From assembly GCA_963555705.1 (NCBI GenBank), contig OY743176.1, forward strand, positions 45,027,026-45,091,025: a stretch of DNA of 64,000 nt, given 5' to 3'. Each line of letters opens with the position of its first letter. The first letter of the stretch is position 1. Positions 11,069 to 21,941 of this stretch are shown here, one piece after another. A program made the translations under genes and the position numbers. The notes under the pieces are model-generated. The model was not told where the DNA came from, made no database searches, and worked only from the letters and a program-made list of their open reading frames with translations. The DNA comes from Ligustrum vulgare. Lineage: Eukaryota > Streptophyta > Magnoliopsida > Lamiales > Oleaceae.

Positions 11069-13272
11069 AATCCCCCCACACTTGAACCATTGTTCGTCCT
11101 CGAACAAAGATTTGCAAAGAAAAGAATATGATTCAAATAGATTACAATTTAGAAGCTTGAGGTTGCAACCCAGTTTTCTTTAAAAAATGTTCCATTGCAT
11201 GATCGGATTGTGTTAGTGTGTGCTAGAGATGCAACGCACTTTATTTCCCATCCCAATCATGACTCGATATGGTTTATTTTCTTGCACCTCTCGTGTTTGC
11301 TCACATCCCAACCATTTATGAGTGACTACGAGGAGAATAATTTCGCCCAACTCCAGTGGGAATCGGTTGTGTAAACCGAATTGTTCATGACGTGAATTCA
11401 GTCAACAGAGTATCCCCGACCACATTCATAGCACAAACCCTAGACCAAGCAATTCAAACCACTCATAAGCATATGTAATGGGAGTTAACACCCTCACAAG
11501 ATATTTCTCTCTTCGCACAAAGTGTATAAGGGTTTGAATTTTTCGTTCATCTCTCTGCATGGATAAGTCAGTACCACAGATTGCCTAACTGTCATAACCG
11601 GAGCCAACAATAACACAAGTGCAAAGCGAAGGTCTTTATTTGGTTGTAACGGGGCTTCGGGTAAGGTAGGATAAAAGGATATATTTAGGCTGAGTCAAGA
11701 AGGAACTTCCCAAACCAAGTCAATTCATAATGACATTACTTCCTTCACCCCTTAATATGAGCTTCATTGTTTCTCGCTACCCAACTTTGTTCAAACTTGA
11801 ATCTCTTCTTTTCTTTTCTTTTCTCTTTTTTTTTTTTTTTCACAAGTTGAGTGTTTGATATCCTCAACTACTAATTTTCATGGCTAAACTCCATTTTCAT
11901 TGCTTTTTCTCTTTTGATTTTTTTCGAGTATAGACTGCAACTTTTTTTTTTCAAATCATTACGCAGTCACCAATTGGCCCAAGATATAATTACATTCCCC
12001 TGAATTCAGTCCATTACACAACCGTCGCCCCAACACAAGATAACCATTTCAACTTCTTAGACTTAACCCATAGCACAATCCTCAATCAACAAAAGCTTGC
12101 GAATCCCTTCTCTATGGGTTCAAAACAGAGACAATGCGAAAGAAAGGGTATTCGTGGCTTGTAGCGTGGCAAAAAAATTCAACGAAAGGCTAAGGCTCAA
12201 ACAGGTTTCTAATGGTCCATGTAGCAAGGTAGGCTCTTTTTAGCAAGTCAAATTTGGTTTAACCTATTGCCTTTGCTATAATTTGCACTTGAATCAAGAA
12301 GCTACAGCGGTATGCACAAGAAAGCACATCCAAGCATAACCCAACCATGCAGGACACACATCAAAGAATTACGAGCTCATAAGTATTAAAAACAGCTCTT
12401 AGGTTCAAAAGCTCACAAATTATGGTTTTCATGTGTTTTTCCCATCCAATTATGAGTTATAGGTCATTGCTTGATCTTCATTCCAAATCTAAGTCCATTG
12501 GTCGAGGATAACGGTTAAAAGTATTCAAACCATGACTACTCACAAAAGTATAATAATTGGGACGTTCCGGGTTATATATGTAGGAATAATCTGTCTATTG
12601 TGGGTTAGGTTGACTAGGTTGTAGACATTTGAATATTTTACTTTTCATTTTCAACCTATTTGTGAAGTTTTGGACGAGATGATCTCTATGTGCTCAATTT
12701 ATATCCAATTATGCAATGATTTTTCAAAAAAATGAACCAAAAGTGGGGTTGCTTCCTATCAAAGATTAAAATGGATGCTGACTCAAACTGAATTTTAACG
12801 TTTCGACTACAGAAAGTAGATAAAGACATTAAGCTCACAATCAATTCGATCCCCCCCACACTTAGAAAAAACAATGTCCTCATTGTAAAGCAAAACAATA
12901 ACGGGGGAAAAGAAAATAAACTCCCTCGGTCTAATGTGGCGGTTGATCGGCACGGGGTCTCTGCAACTGTCAAATCTCCTCTCGAAGGGCTCTCTGCTCT
13001 TCTAGCCTAAGGTGCTGATCTTCTCGCATGGCATTCAGTTGAGTGTGGAAGGCTCGCATCAATTCCAGCATCTGCAGTACAAAAGGGGTAGGAGCAGGGG
13101 TACGTGAGTGAGGCATTTTTTTTTTTGAATGAAATGACTAAATAAAATAAAATAAACTAAAAATGAGAGTACGAAAATAAAGAATCGAGGAGGTAAAGAA
13201 ACTCCCCTCTCGGGTTGCCTCCCGAGCAGCGCCTTTGTTTACTGTCGTTGGCTCGACAGGTTGTTGCCTCCT
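11069..13272 (-). other. Non-coding interior of Athila-like element
   Basis: 2.2 kb between protease and 3' LTR, where an autonomous relative would carry polymerase genes. Only short meaningless frames are present. A second polypurine-like block (GTGTGGGGGGGATCG on the minus strand, near 12850) repeats the pattern of the true tract at 11070-11085. The block around 13205-13260 (GGTTGCCTCCCGAGCAGCGC) is, from memory, a conserved non-coding segment after gag-protease in this family. Confidence 0.7.
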
Positions 13273-14469
13273 TCAACCGGGATTAGGAGGATTACCAAAG
13301 CTCAATTTCCTCTTCATGCTCTTCGTTAGTGCCTGCAAAGTAGGGGGAAACTTCTCATCAGCTACTAGTAGGGCGGTACAAAAGTTTTCACCTGGTTGTG
13401 ATGGCTTTGGACAATCATTAAGCTCAGCAACAGTTTCCTGAAATGGAGAATAACTCACAACAGTAGAATGAACTTTGTTAGCATCACTAATGTGTTTCAT
13501 GGAGTCATAAATATTGAACTTAACAATTTCATTATCAAACTCCATGGTAAGTATACCATCACTAACATCTATCTTAGTTTTCGATATTTTTAGGAATGGT
13601 CTGCCTAACAAAATAGGAGTGGGGTTTGGAGAGTGATCATCATTCATGTCTAACACATAAAAATCTGCTGGAAACACTAAACCCCCTACTTGTACTAAAA
13701 TATCTTCAACTACCCCATCCGGATATGCATTGGAACGGTCGGCTAGTTGAATGATAACACTAGTTTCAGTCATTTTAGCAAGTTTCAATGAAGTGTACGT
13801 AGATCTAGGCATTACATTTATAGATGCTCCTAGGTCTATCAATGTACGATCTATCCTAGTGTTACCTATTTGACAGGGTATGGTAAACATACCTGGATCC
13901 TTGCACTTTGGAGGCAATTTTCTTTGAAAAAGTGCAGACACGGATTCACCCATTCTTACCATCTCATTTCCATTCAGCTTTCTCTTATTGGTACACAGAT
14001 CCTTCAAAAACTTTGCATATCGGGGAACTTGTTTGATGGCATCTAAAAGTGGAATGTTGATTTCCACTTTCCTGAACATCTCCAGTATATCCTTTTCCTT
14101 GCCCTCCTTGTTTGCTTTTGCTAACCTGCTAGGAAAAGGAGGTGGAGTCGATTTAGTAATTAAATTAGAGTTGGATTTTACCTGCGGGATTTGTGAAGTG
14201 GCATCCCCCTTTTCAACTTCTTTCTCTTCGTTCCCTTCATTCGCGAAGATTTGTTTGCTTGGACCTTCAACCTCTTTTCCATTCCTTAGGGTTATGGCAC
14301 TCACGTTTTTGAGGTTCACCTCGGGTTGAGATGGTAGCTTCCTTCCGGATTGTGCCTCAAGTCTGTTGATGGCAGTAGCCATTTGGCTCATCTGATTCTC
14401 CAAATTCTGAATACTGGATTTGGTCTCCTGTTGAAATTGAATTGTGTTAGAAGCCAAAGTTTTAACCAT
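13273..14469 (-). pseudogene. Athila-like gag end and aspartic protease
   Basis: Open for 398 codons. The N-terminal part is gag tail with a coiled-coil-like QNLENQMSQMATAINRLEAQ and ITLRNGKEVEGP. The protease follows, with TLIDLGASINVMPRS (active-site aspartate in D-L-G-A-S) near residue 215 and ILLGRPFLK near residue 290. The enzyme would process the gag polyprotein. It lies in a different frame from the gag piece upstream, so one frameshift separates them. No reverse transcriptase follows. Confidence 0.85.
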
Positions 14470-14600
14470 ATCTTCTAGAGAGATACCTGAGTTCTGGGGC
14501 CTTTGTTGGTACTGTCCCTGTGAATGGAAATTTCCTTGTTGTTGGAAATTCCCTTGAGATTTGTTGGAGGGGAAACCCGGGGGCTTGTTATTCCCATAGC

Positions 14601-15650
14601 TTAGATTGGGGTGATCCCTCCAACCAGGGTTATAGGTGTTGGAGTACGGGTTGTATTGCTGTTTTTGAACTGGAAACCCTTCTGCAGCTTTACCTGTTCA
14701 CCATTCTCCTCTTGCAACACCGGACATGTATCCGTTGGATGTCCAAAGTTTGAACAGATTCCGCATGCTTTGACCTGATTCAAGTTCCCTACAGCAAGCT
14801 GCTTAACGAGATTGGTTAGTTCATATAATTGACCTTCGATATTGGAACTACTTACCTCGTTCACATGGCGGACTTGCGAATCCCTACTTGAGTTGAATTG
14901 CTGAGTGTTCTCCGCCATGTTGGAGATTAAAGCTTGCACTTGTTCCAGTGTCTTGTCCATGAGCGCTCCTCCACTCGCGGCATCTATCATGTTTCTATCC
15001 ATCGGTGCTAACCCTTCGTAGAAATACTGCACCAGGAGTTGCTCACTGATCTGATGGTGGGGGCAGCTCGAAATGAGTTTCTTGAAGCGCCCCCAGTACT
15101 CATATAATGTCTCGCCATTGCTTTGGAGAACCCCGCAAATCTCCTTCCGAATTGTCCCAGCCCTAGATGCAGGGAAGTACTTCCCTAGAAACAACCTCTT
15201 CATATCATTCCATGTGGTGACTGATCCAGATGGTAGACAGTACAAACCAGTCTGTAGCGGCATCCTTCAATGAGAATGGGAAAGCCCTCATCTTGATTTG
15301 CTCCTCGGTAATACCCGTGGGTCTCATGCTATCACATACCCGTGGAACTCCTTGAGATGTCTATATGGATCTTCACCGGCATGTCCCCGAAAAGTAGGTA
15401 GAAGGTGGATCAACCCGGATTTTAGCTCAAAGGTTCGTCCTTCCTCCACCGTCGGAAATGTGACGCACAATGGTTGTTGAACGACATCCGGAGTGGCTAG
15501 CTGCTTAAGAGTCAAATTGTTATTGTTAGCTGCCATTGTTTGTTGTGCTGCTCTCCTTTGCTGTCGAAAAGTCCTCTCAATTTCTGGGTCAAGATAAAAA
15601 ATTTCACAATTAGTTGACCGAGTTTTAAGCATATAAGCAAGGAAGCACAA
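14601..15650 (-). pseudogene. Athila-like gag, broken
   Basis: Two open pieces in one frame, 15650-15324 and 15263-14601, separated by an in-frame stop. The first has DPYRHLKEFHGYV. The second has LPSGSVTTWNDMKRLFLGKY and RKEICGVLQ, the Retrotrans_gag core, and later the zinc knuckle CGICSNFGHPTDTC (C-x2-C-x4-H-x4-C). Gag forms the particle and packages element RNA. The sequence is little decayed, in keeping with the similar LTRs. Confidence 0.87.
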
Positions 15651-15768
15651 ATAATTATTAAATGAAATATTTTTTTTTTTTTTGAAAAGTTATATAAATA
15701 AAGTGAAAATAAAATAAATGCAGAAAAAATAAAATTCTAATCGATTAAACACTAACTTGGTTAACCGT

Positions 15769-15786
15769 TCCCCGGCAACGGCACCA
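15769..15786 (-). promoter_or_regulatory. Primer-binding site, tRNA-Asp type
   Basis: On the minus strand TGGTGCCGTTGCCGGGGA, nine bases inside the 5' LTR. It matches the 3' end of tRNA-Asp as used by Athila/Tat elements. It fixes the orientation of the element. Confidence 0.88.
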
Positions 15787-15795
15787 AAAATTTGA

Positions 15796-17235
15796 TGCGT
15801 GTCGCAATGCACCAAAATAATAATTAAATTCCTTGTTCACTATTACTAAGAATATAGCAGTGGAAGCAAGGGTCGATCCCACGAGGAACGGGAACTAACT
15901 TAGTGTCATGTAAATTAGAATCGTAAAGGGGGGGTTTTGGTTTGAGTTGTTTGTAAATGATTTAGCTAATAAAATAAAGCAATTAAAATGATTGAAATAA
16001 ATATCAAATGTTGACGAGTCCTAGTTCTCAGGTTCAGTTGTATTCTATCACAATGTTATCACTTTCCAAGTAACGCGAGTTCAATTTCTTCTTTGATTTA
16101 TCACCCGTAAATAGTTAATAAGCTCTAACTATTCCGATTCTCCCTTAATTGCATTTAATTAGAATAAGCTCTCTAATCAAACATTAGCCATTGAATAACC
16201 TAAAACAAGCTCCTTAGATTTAAGACAACAACTATATAATGGTTGAGAAGAATTAGGGTGAATTAGGTTATCAATCACACAAGCTCGTGACAATTAACCT
16301 AAGTTGGAATTCTCAATGAAAATTATTAAATTTCCACTTGCTACTATGATTTGAACAACAAGACGATTACGGATCCAATCATTCAAAATAGCAAATCTCA
16401 ATACAACAAATTAAATGATAAGGCCTTAATCAAATAAAGAATTGCATTGATTGAATAAAAAACGCATAAGAATCCAACAAATCAAAGTAAAGAATTTAGA
16501 ACTACGTTACTAGTTTGGAAAAGCAATAACAAATTGATATGAAATACAACTTCCCCTTCGAACTAGGTATGGAAGCTTAGCCACTCAAAGCCATGAAAAA
16601 TTCTGGAAGTTTCTTTTCTTGATTCGCCTTCTCGAGTCGCTGAATTCTTCTTCCAATCTCCAAGCAAGCCGCTCCCTCTTTCAATAATTATTTCACACTT
16701 TTTTCTGTCATGAGAACCCCTTTTTATAGCCTCAATTTCGTGCCCTAGCTTTGGGACCAAGAAATCCAAAATTATGGAAAGAATTGAAATAAGGAAATTT
16801 TTGACTAGAATAGTTACGGCCGTAAGTTTTCCTTTACGGCCGTAAAGGAGTTTCTGCAAATTTCTCGCAATTTGAAGTTACGGCCGTAACACATCCATTT
16901 ACGGCCGTAAATATGTCTCTGCAATTTTTTCCAAATGAAGGTTACGGCCGTGAGTATCCGTTTACGGCCGTAACTCACATTCTGTTGATTTTCCTTAATA
17001 TGTTGAACACTCTTACGGCCGTGAATATTCATTTACGGCCGTAACTCAATTTTGCACCCAAGGTCCCCAATCTTCGATTTTAAGCGCATTTTGGTCCTTT
17101 TTCCTTCTTTTCTCTTCCTTTGTGATCCTATACAATATAAAACATAAATTGCATTAATAATACTTAGATAGAATCACATTATGGCATATTCAAGGATATA
17201 AGTGTATAAAATAAACGTTAATACAACACTTATCA
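15796..17235 (-). repeat. 5' LTR of the Athila-like element
   Basis: 1440-bp LTR, nearly identical to 9629-11068. It contains eight ACGGCCGT-centred palindromes (16814-17044), most of them perfect TTACGGCCGTAA, spaced about 20 to 45 bases apart. Confidence 0.93.
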
Positions 17236-17777
17236 CCCCCTCAAAGGGAAAGTGGTAGAGATGCTCGACGTCCTCCACCTCAGGAAGAACCTGCACATGT
17301 TTCTCCTGCACCCGAGGTGGTCCCTGTGAGATGTCGACCCAGCTCGTACACTCCGTACAATATGAAGCGATGAAGGCTCGAGCTGCTGAGGAGAAGCTCG
17401 CTAGGGTCAAATCAGACTTGCTGCTGATAACTTAGGAGCGAGATCTCGCTCAAGAAGAGAACTCCAAGCTCGCAAAAGACCTCCGTCGCGCTCGTGAAGA
17501 GATAGCTTAGGCCAAGGTCGAGGCTGTTGAGGCCTTCAAGAGGTTGGAGGAGTACGTCCTTGCTTTGGGAAATTATGCTCTTGATTCGTATTCCTAGGGA
17601 ATAAAACAGGCCCGGGTTTGGATTCGAATCCATGCGCCCGACCTTGATACCAACCCGCTCTCCCAATTTCCCTTAGGGATGGAAGGCCTCAATCTAACCC
17701 CATTTATGGAGGAAGATGAAGGAGAGGCAACCTTTGAAGGAGAGGCTAGTGATGCGAGTGACCACGACCCCCAATAG
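17236..17777 (+). pseudogene. Antisense extra ORF of Tat element, 3' part
   Basis: Continuation of the ORF beginning at 8514. The frame runs across the Athila insertion once one CCCCCTCA copy is removed. It opens with a Pro/Arg-rich stretch, then a predicted coiled coil rich in A, E, K and L (AEEKLARVKSDL, LAKDLRRAREEIA), and an acidic end before the stop at 17775-17777. In-frame TAG codons near 17434, 17508 and 17597, plus a frame change near 17370, show decay. A coiled coil followed by an acidic tail is typical of these antisense proteins as I remember them. Confidence 0.7.
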
Positions 17778-17929
17778 TGAAGATTGTTAGGAAAATAAGT
17801 AAATTTTGATGTAAATCCCAGGGTATGCCTCATGTACCGCTTGTAAAATTTTTGACTAGAATGAATTTGTATGTTTTTTTTTTTTCTGAGTACGTGCTTT
17901 TTACTTCTGTGTTTTATTATCAAATTATT

Positions 17930-18560
17930 CATAAGGTCGAGTATACAAGCTGATCTTGTAAAAGTTTATGTATGAGAGGGTCAAGTCTCTGACCTCATGC
18001 CTTGAAGGCAATATGGTCGAGCATCATGGTCGACCTCATGAGTTTTTCATAAGAAAGGGGTCAAGCCTTTGACTCCGATTCTTAGAAGTTTGTTTGTAAG
18101 GTTGAGCATATAGGTCGACCCTGTAAAAATTTTATACCAAGAAGGGCATAAGCTCTTGACTTTGTGTAATTGTAGGAAATAATTGGCCGACCTTGTAAAA
18201 TTCTACACAAAGAAGGGCTCGACCTTTTGACTTTGTATAGATAATAGGTCGAGAACATAGGCCAATCCTATAACTCTTTTTTGGGAAGCAATTAGTAAGG
18301 TCGGGCCTGATGATCGGCCTTGTAAATTTCTTGTAGCGGAATTGTTTGTAGGGAAATAATTTGTAACGCCTTGCCATATGAGACATTGTAAATTACCATA
18401 TGATACATTGTAAATTATTTGCAATGAAATAATTTGTAACCCCTTGCCATATGAGACATTGTAAATTATTTATAAGGAAACGCTTTGTAACGTCTTACCA
18501 TATGAGACATTGTAAATTATTTGTGAGGAGTAACTTGTAAAGTCATTTGGCCGGCCTTGT
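17930..18560. repeat. Tandem repeats in Tat 3' region
   Basis: Two arrays. From 17930 to about 18300 degenerate units of roughly 80 bp repeat GGTCGA...CTTGTAAAA...AAGAAGGG...TTGACTTTGT, about four to six copies. From 18357 to 18545 units of about 60 bp repeat CCATATGAGACATTGTAAATTATTT, three full copies. Tandem repeats in this part of Tat-lineage elements are known and can seed satellites. Confidence 0.8.
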
Positions 18561-18869
18561 AAGTTATTCCTGTGCTTGGTCTCCTTTACGCTCATTCTTG
18601 GGAAGAAAACTTTTATTGAAGGGACCTTAACTGTGGGCCTCGTTAAAACCTTGCCCAGAAAAACCTCTTGGGAAAAAATTTGGATAAGGAAAAAGAGTAC
18701 CCTTACCTGACTCCGAAAGTAGATAGAATGGGCACACAGGCCCGACCTAACAGCTACAAATATGGACGTGCAAGTCCGTAAATGAAATTAAAGCAATGTC
18801 GCAGACCTAACTCTTCTATAATCTAGACGACTCAGTGACTGGCATGAAGAACTTGTGGAAGAATGGTAC
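18561..18869. other. Spacer with conserved Tat block
   Basis: Non-coding spacer between the repeats and integrase. It includes GGGCCTCGTTAAAACCTTGC at about 18635-18654, followed by CCAGAAAAACC and a GGAAAAAGAGTACC segment. From memory this block is strikingly conserved in gypsy elements of many plants. Its role is not known to me. Confidence 0.45.
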
Positions 18870-19990
18870 CTACTTGTAGTAGGGCTTCAAATTTCCAGTG
18901 TTCCATGGTCGAGGAAGGGGATTTGAGTTCATGGTTCTTAAACTGAATGAGTCCTTCCCGACTTTTCGAATGACTTTGTACGGTCTTTCCCAAATTTTTC
19001 TGAACTTCCCAGGTTGGTGATCGACTACTTCACTTCGACGCAAGACAAGATCGCCCATTCTGAAATCTCTCTTTTTAACTCGGATGTTAAACTTCTTGGT
19101 CATGGCCTGTTGACATGCAGCTATTCTCAGGGCGGCACTTTCCCTGACTTCTTCCAAAAGATCTAGATTTTCTCTTTGCCCTTCAAAATGATCAGGTGAT
19201 TCTGTACTCATCGTACGAAAGCTGGGCACCGTCACTTCTACTGGAATAGCGGCTTCCATTCCTAAGACTAGCATGAATGGAGTTTCCTCAGTTACTGTCT
19301 TGAATGTTGTACAGTTCGTCCAAAGAATTTCTGGAAGGGAATTGGGCCAATCACCCTTAGCATTGTCAAGGCGAGTTCTAAGATCTTGCAAAATAAGGCT
19401 GTTTGTCACCTCAACCAGTCCATTACTTTGTGGGTGTGAAACTAAAGTTATTTTGTGCTCAATCCCCAAATTCTTGCAGAATTGCGTGAAGGCTTGGAAT
19501 TCGAACTGTCGCCCATTGTCAGTGATTAATGTCTTGGGAAGTCCAAAACGACAGATGATTGACTTCCAAACAAATGACTCCAATTTTTGCTCTGAGATTA
19601 CGGTAAGTGGCTCTGCCTCTACCCATTTTGTGGAGTAATCCATTGCCACTGCTAAAAATTTAACTTGACCACGAGCTATTGAAAATGGCCCAAGTATGTC
19701 AATTCCCCACTGTGCAAACGGGTATGGGTACATAATTGAAGAGAGCTCTTCTGCTGGTTGATGTAATCGAGCTGCAAACCTTTGTCATTCATCACAAGTT
19801 TTCACATAGTTGAGTGTATCTTTCCTCATGGTTGGCCAATAGTGACCATATCTTACCAACTTTGTTACCAGAGCTCTTGCTCTTTAGTGTCCTCCACAAA
19901 TTCCTTCGTGAACTTCGGTCATGGCAAGGGCTGCTTCTCTCGAGGTCAAACATCGGAGGTAGGGAAGCTTGAAGCTTCGACGGAATAAAG
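18870..19990 (-). pseudogene. Tat-like integrase
   Basis: Open from 19733 to 18870, with the N-terminal zinc-finger part upstream beyond a stop (TGC changed to TGA near 19788). The core has WGIDILGPF, ITDNGRQF and the E in GLVEVTNSL, so all three acidic residues of the D,D-35-E triad are present. The C-terminal part has RMGDLVLRR and PGKFRKIWERPYKV, the usual integrase tail. It would join element DNA to the host chromosome. The stop and loss of the upstream frame make it inactive. Confidence 0.88.
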
Positions 19991-20974
19991 TGTTTTGCAT
20001 GATGGTGTACCTTGGACCCCTTGATTTGATCATTCTGGCTTCTGCTTTGTCATCTAGAAATTTTTCCAACGTCAAGTATTCAATGATTGGATCCATCCAA
20101 TTGGGATCATGTTCTGAAATATCCATGACATCGGGTTGTTGTGCGATGCTGGGCTTATGAAGTGTTCGCATAAACACAGTCCTTTCCAGGTTATCCAAGT
20201 TGGAGAAAGTTAGTCTTGACAGGGCGTCAGCTTTGTGATTGGCGGATCTTGGTATTTTATCTATGCTACAAGATTTGAACTTTCTTTGCAAGTCAAGAAC
20301 CACCATTCTGTAAGATGACATCTTTTCGTCTTTTGCTTCAAAAGTGACATTAGCCTGCTCTACCACCAATTGTGAATAACTCATGACCTTGATATGCTCA
20401 ACCCTAAGATGTTGTGTGGCCTAAAGCCCGGCGATTATAGCCTCATACTCTGCATCATTGTTAGTGGCCGGGAATTCGAATCTAATTGCACACTGAATTT
20501 CCATCGTGTCATCATCCTTTCTTAGTATGACTCTGGCCCTCGAGCCTACAGTGTTCGATGCTCCATCAACTTGTAAAGTCCGTGAATCCTCTTTCCTGCC
20601 ATGACCTATTGGCCCCCGAGATCTTGGGGTGAGTTCGGTGATCAAGTCTGCCAAGACCTGTGCCTTTATGGATGGTTGGGGTTTGAATTCAATTTGGTAT
20701 TCTCCAAGTTCAATTGACCAGTTGAGTAGGTAGCCAGGAACATTGAGTTTCTTTAATATCTGTATCAGAGATTGGTTTTTGAGGACTGTTATGGCATGAG
20801 CTTAGAAATAGGATCTCAACTTTCTAGCTATTATGATAAGCGAAAGTGAGAGTAGCTCTGCTAGAATGTATTGAGTTTCAGCATCCAGTAGTATCTTGCT
20901 GACGTAGTAGATTGGTTTTTGAACTTTCCCTTCTTCCTTGACTAGAACAGCGCTAACTGCGTGCTCTGATACAG
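19991..20974 (-). pseudogene. Tat-like RNase H and connection
   Basis: RNase H pieces follow the reverse transcriptase. 20654-20421 has LQVDGASNTVGSRA and NDAEYEAIIAGL; 20384-19884 begins with the C-terminal half, including IPRSANHKADALSRL, and runs on into the integrase zinc finger (EVHEGICGGH). The region 20655-20974 carries the connection domain in pieces (KPIYYVSKILLDAETQY). Stops separate the parts. The enzyme would remove RNA from the hybrid. Confidence 0.83.
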
Positions 20975-21768
20975 CTAGGTACAGGAAAAGATCATCCCTG
21001 GGTTTGGCTTCACCAAAATTGGAGGTGACCCCAGGTATTCCTTGAGCTTTTTGAAAGAAGTTTCACATTCTTTGTCCCACTTAAATTCTAAATTTCCTCT
21101 GAGAGACTTGAAGAAAGGGAAGCATTTATCTGCTGCTCTTGACATGAAGCGGCCCAATGCTGCTACTCTTCCTGTAAGTTTCTGGACCTCTCTTATGTTC
21201 CTTGGAGGCTCAACAGATGTAAGAGCTATTATTTTATTAGGATTAACTTCAATGCCCCGTTGGGTGATCATGAATCCTAAGAATTTGCCCGAGCTTACCC
21301 CGAAAGTGCATTTGGCTGGATTTAGCTTCATCTGATGTTTTTGGAGTGTAGAGAAGATATCTTCCAAGTCGGTTATGTGGTCTTTCTTTCTCGAGCTCTT
21401 TATGACCATATCATCAACATAGACTTTGATGTTTAGTCCTACATGTTTGGAAAAGACCATGTTCACAAGTCTTTGATAGGTAGCTTCAACATTTTTTAAC
21501 CCAAATGGCATGACCTTGTAGCAGTATATTCCTTCGTCGGCCATGAAGGAAGTTTTCTCTTGATCTTCCTGCGCCATTTGGATCTGATGATACTCTGAGA
21601 ATGCGTCAAGGAAGCTATATAGCTCAGAACCCGATGTGGAATCCACCAATCTGTTAATTCGGGGAAGAGGATAGCTGTCTTTTGGACATTTTTTTCAGAT
21701 CTGTGAAATCTATGCAGACTTGCCATTTTCCATTGGCCTTCTTCACCAAGACCACGTTGACTAGCCAT
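20975..21768 (-). pseudogene. Tat-like reverse transcriptase
   Basis: Open from 21649 to 20975, with the preceding part in another frame (up to 21768). Motifs are LDAFSEYHQIQMA (motif A aspartate), FGLKNVEATYQRLV, the catalytic YVDDMVIKS, then NPAKCTFGVSSGKFLGFMIT and the thumb. The catalytic YVDD box is intact, but frameshifts upstream disable the polyprotein. Confidence 0.9.
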
Positions 21769-21941
21769 TCTGGATATTTTACTTCCTTGATGAACCTTAA
21801 TTTTAAGAGTTTATCTATTTCTTCCTTGATTATTTGCCTTCTTTTGGTAGCAAACTACCTTCTTCGCTGCTTTACAGGCTTCTTGTCTGGCTGGACGTTA
21901 CACCTATGTACAAAAAGCGCCGGGTCAATCCCGAGCATATC

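Larger units (their letters stand above)
9629..17235 (-). mobile_element. Nested Athila-like gag-protease element
   Basis: LTR element of 7607 bp inserted in the antisense ORF of the Tat element. LTRs of exactly 1440 bp each (9629-11068 and 15796-17235) begin TGCGTGTCGC and end CACTTATCA on the plus strand. About ten differences between them were counted by eye, so insertion is fairly recent. Flanks carry the direct repeat CCCCCTCA (9621-9628, 17236-17243). On the minus strand: primer-binding site matching tRNA-Asp, gag with zinc knuckle, protease, then 2.2 kb without coding. No reverse transcriptase or integrase is present, so it must depend on a relative. Confidence 0.92.
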
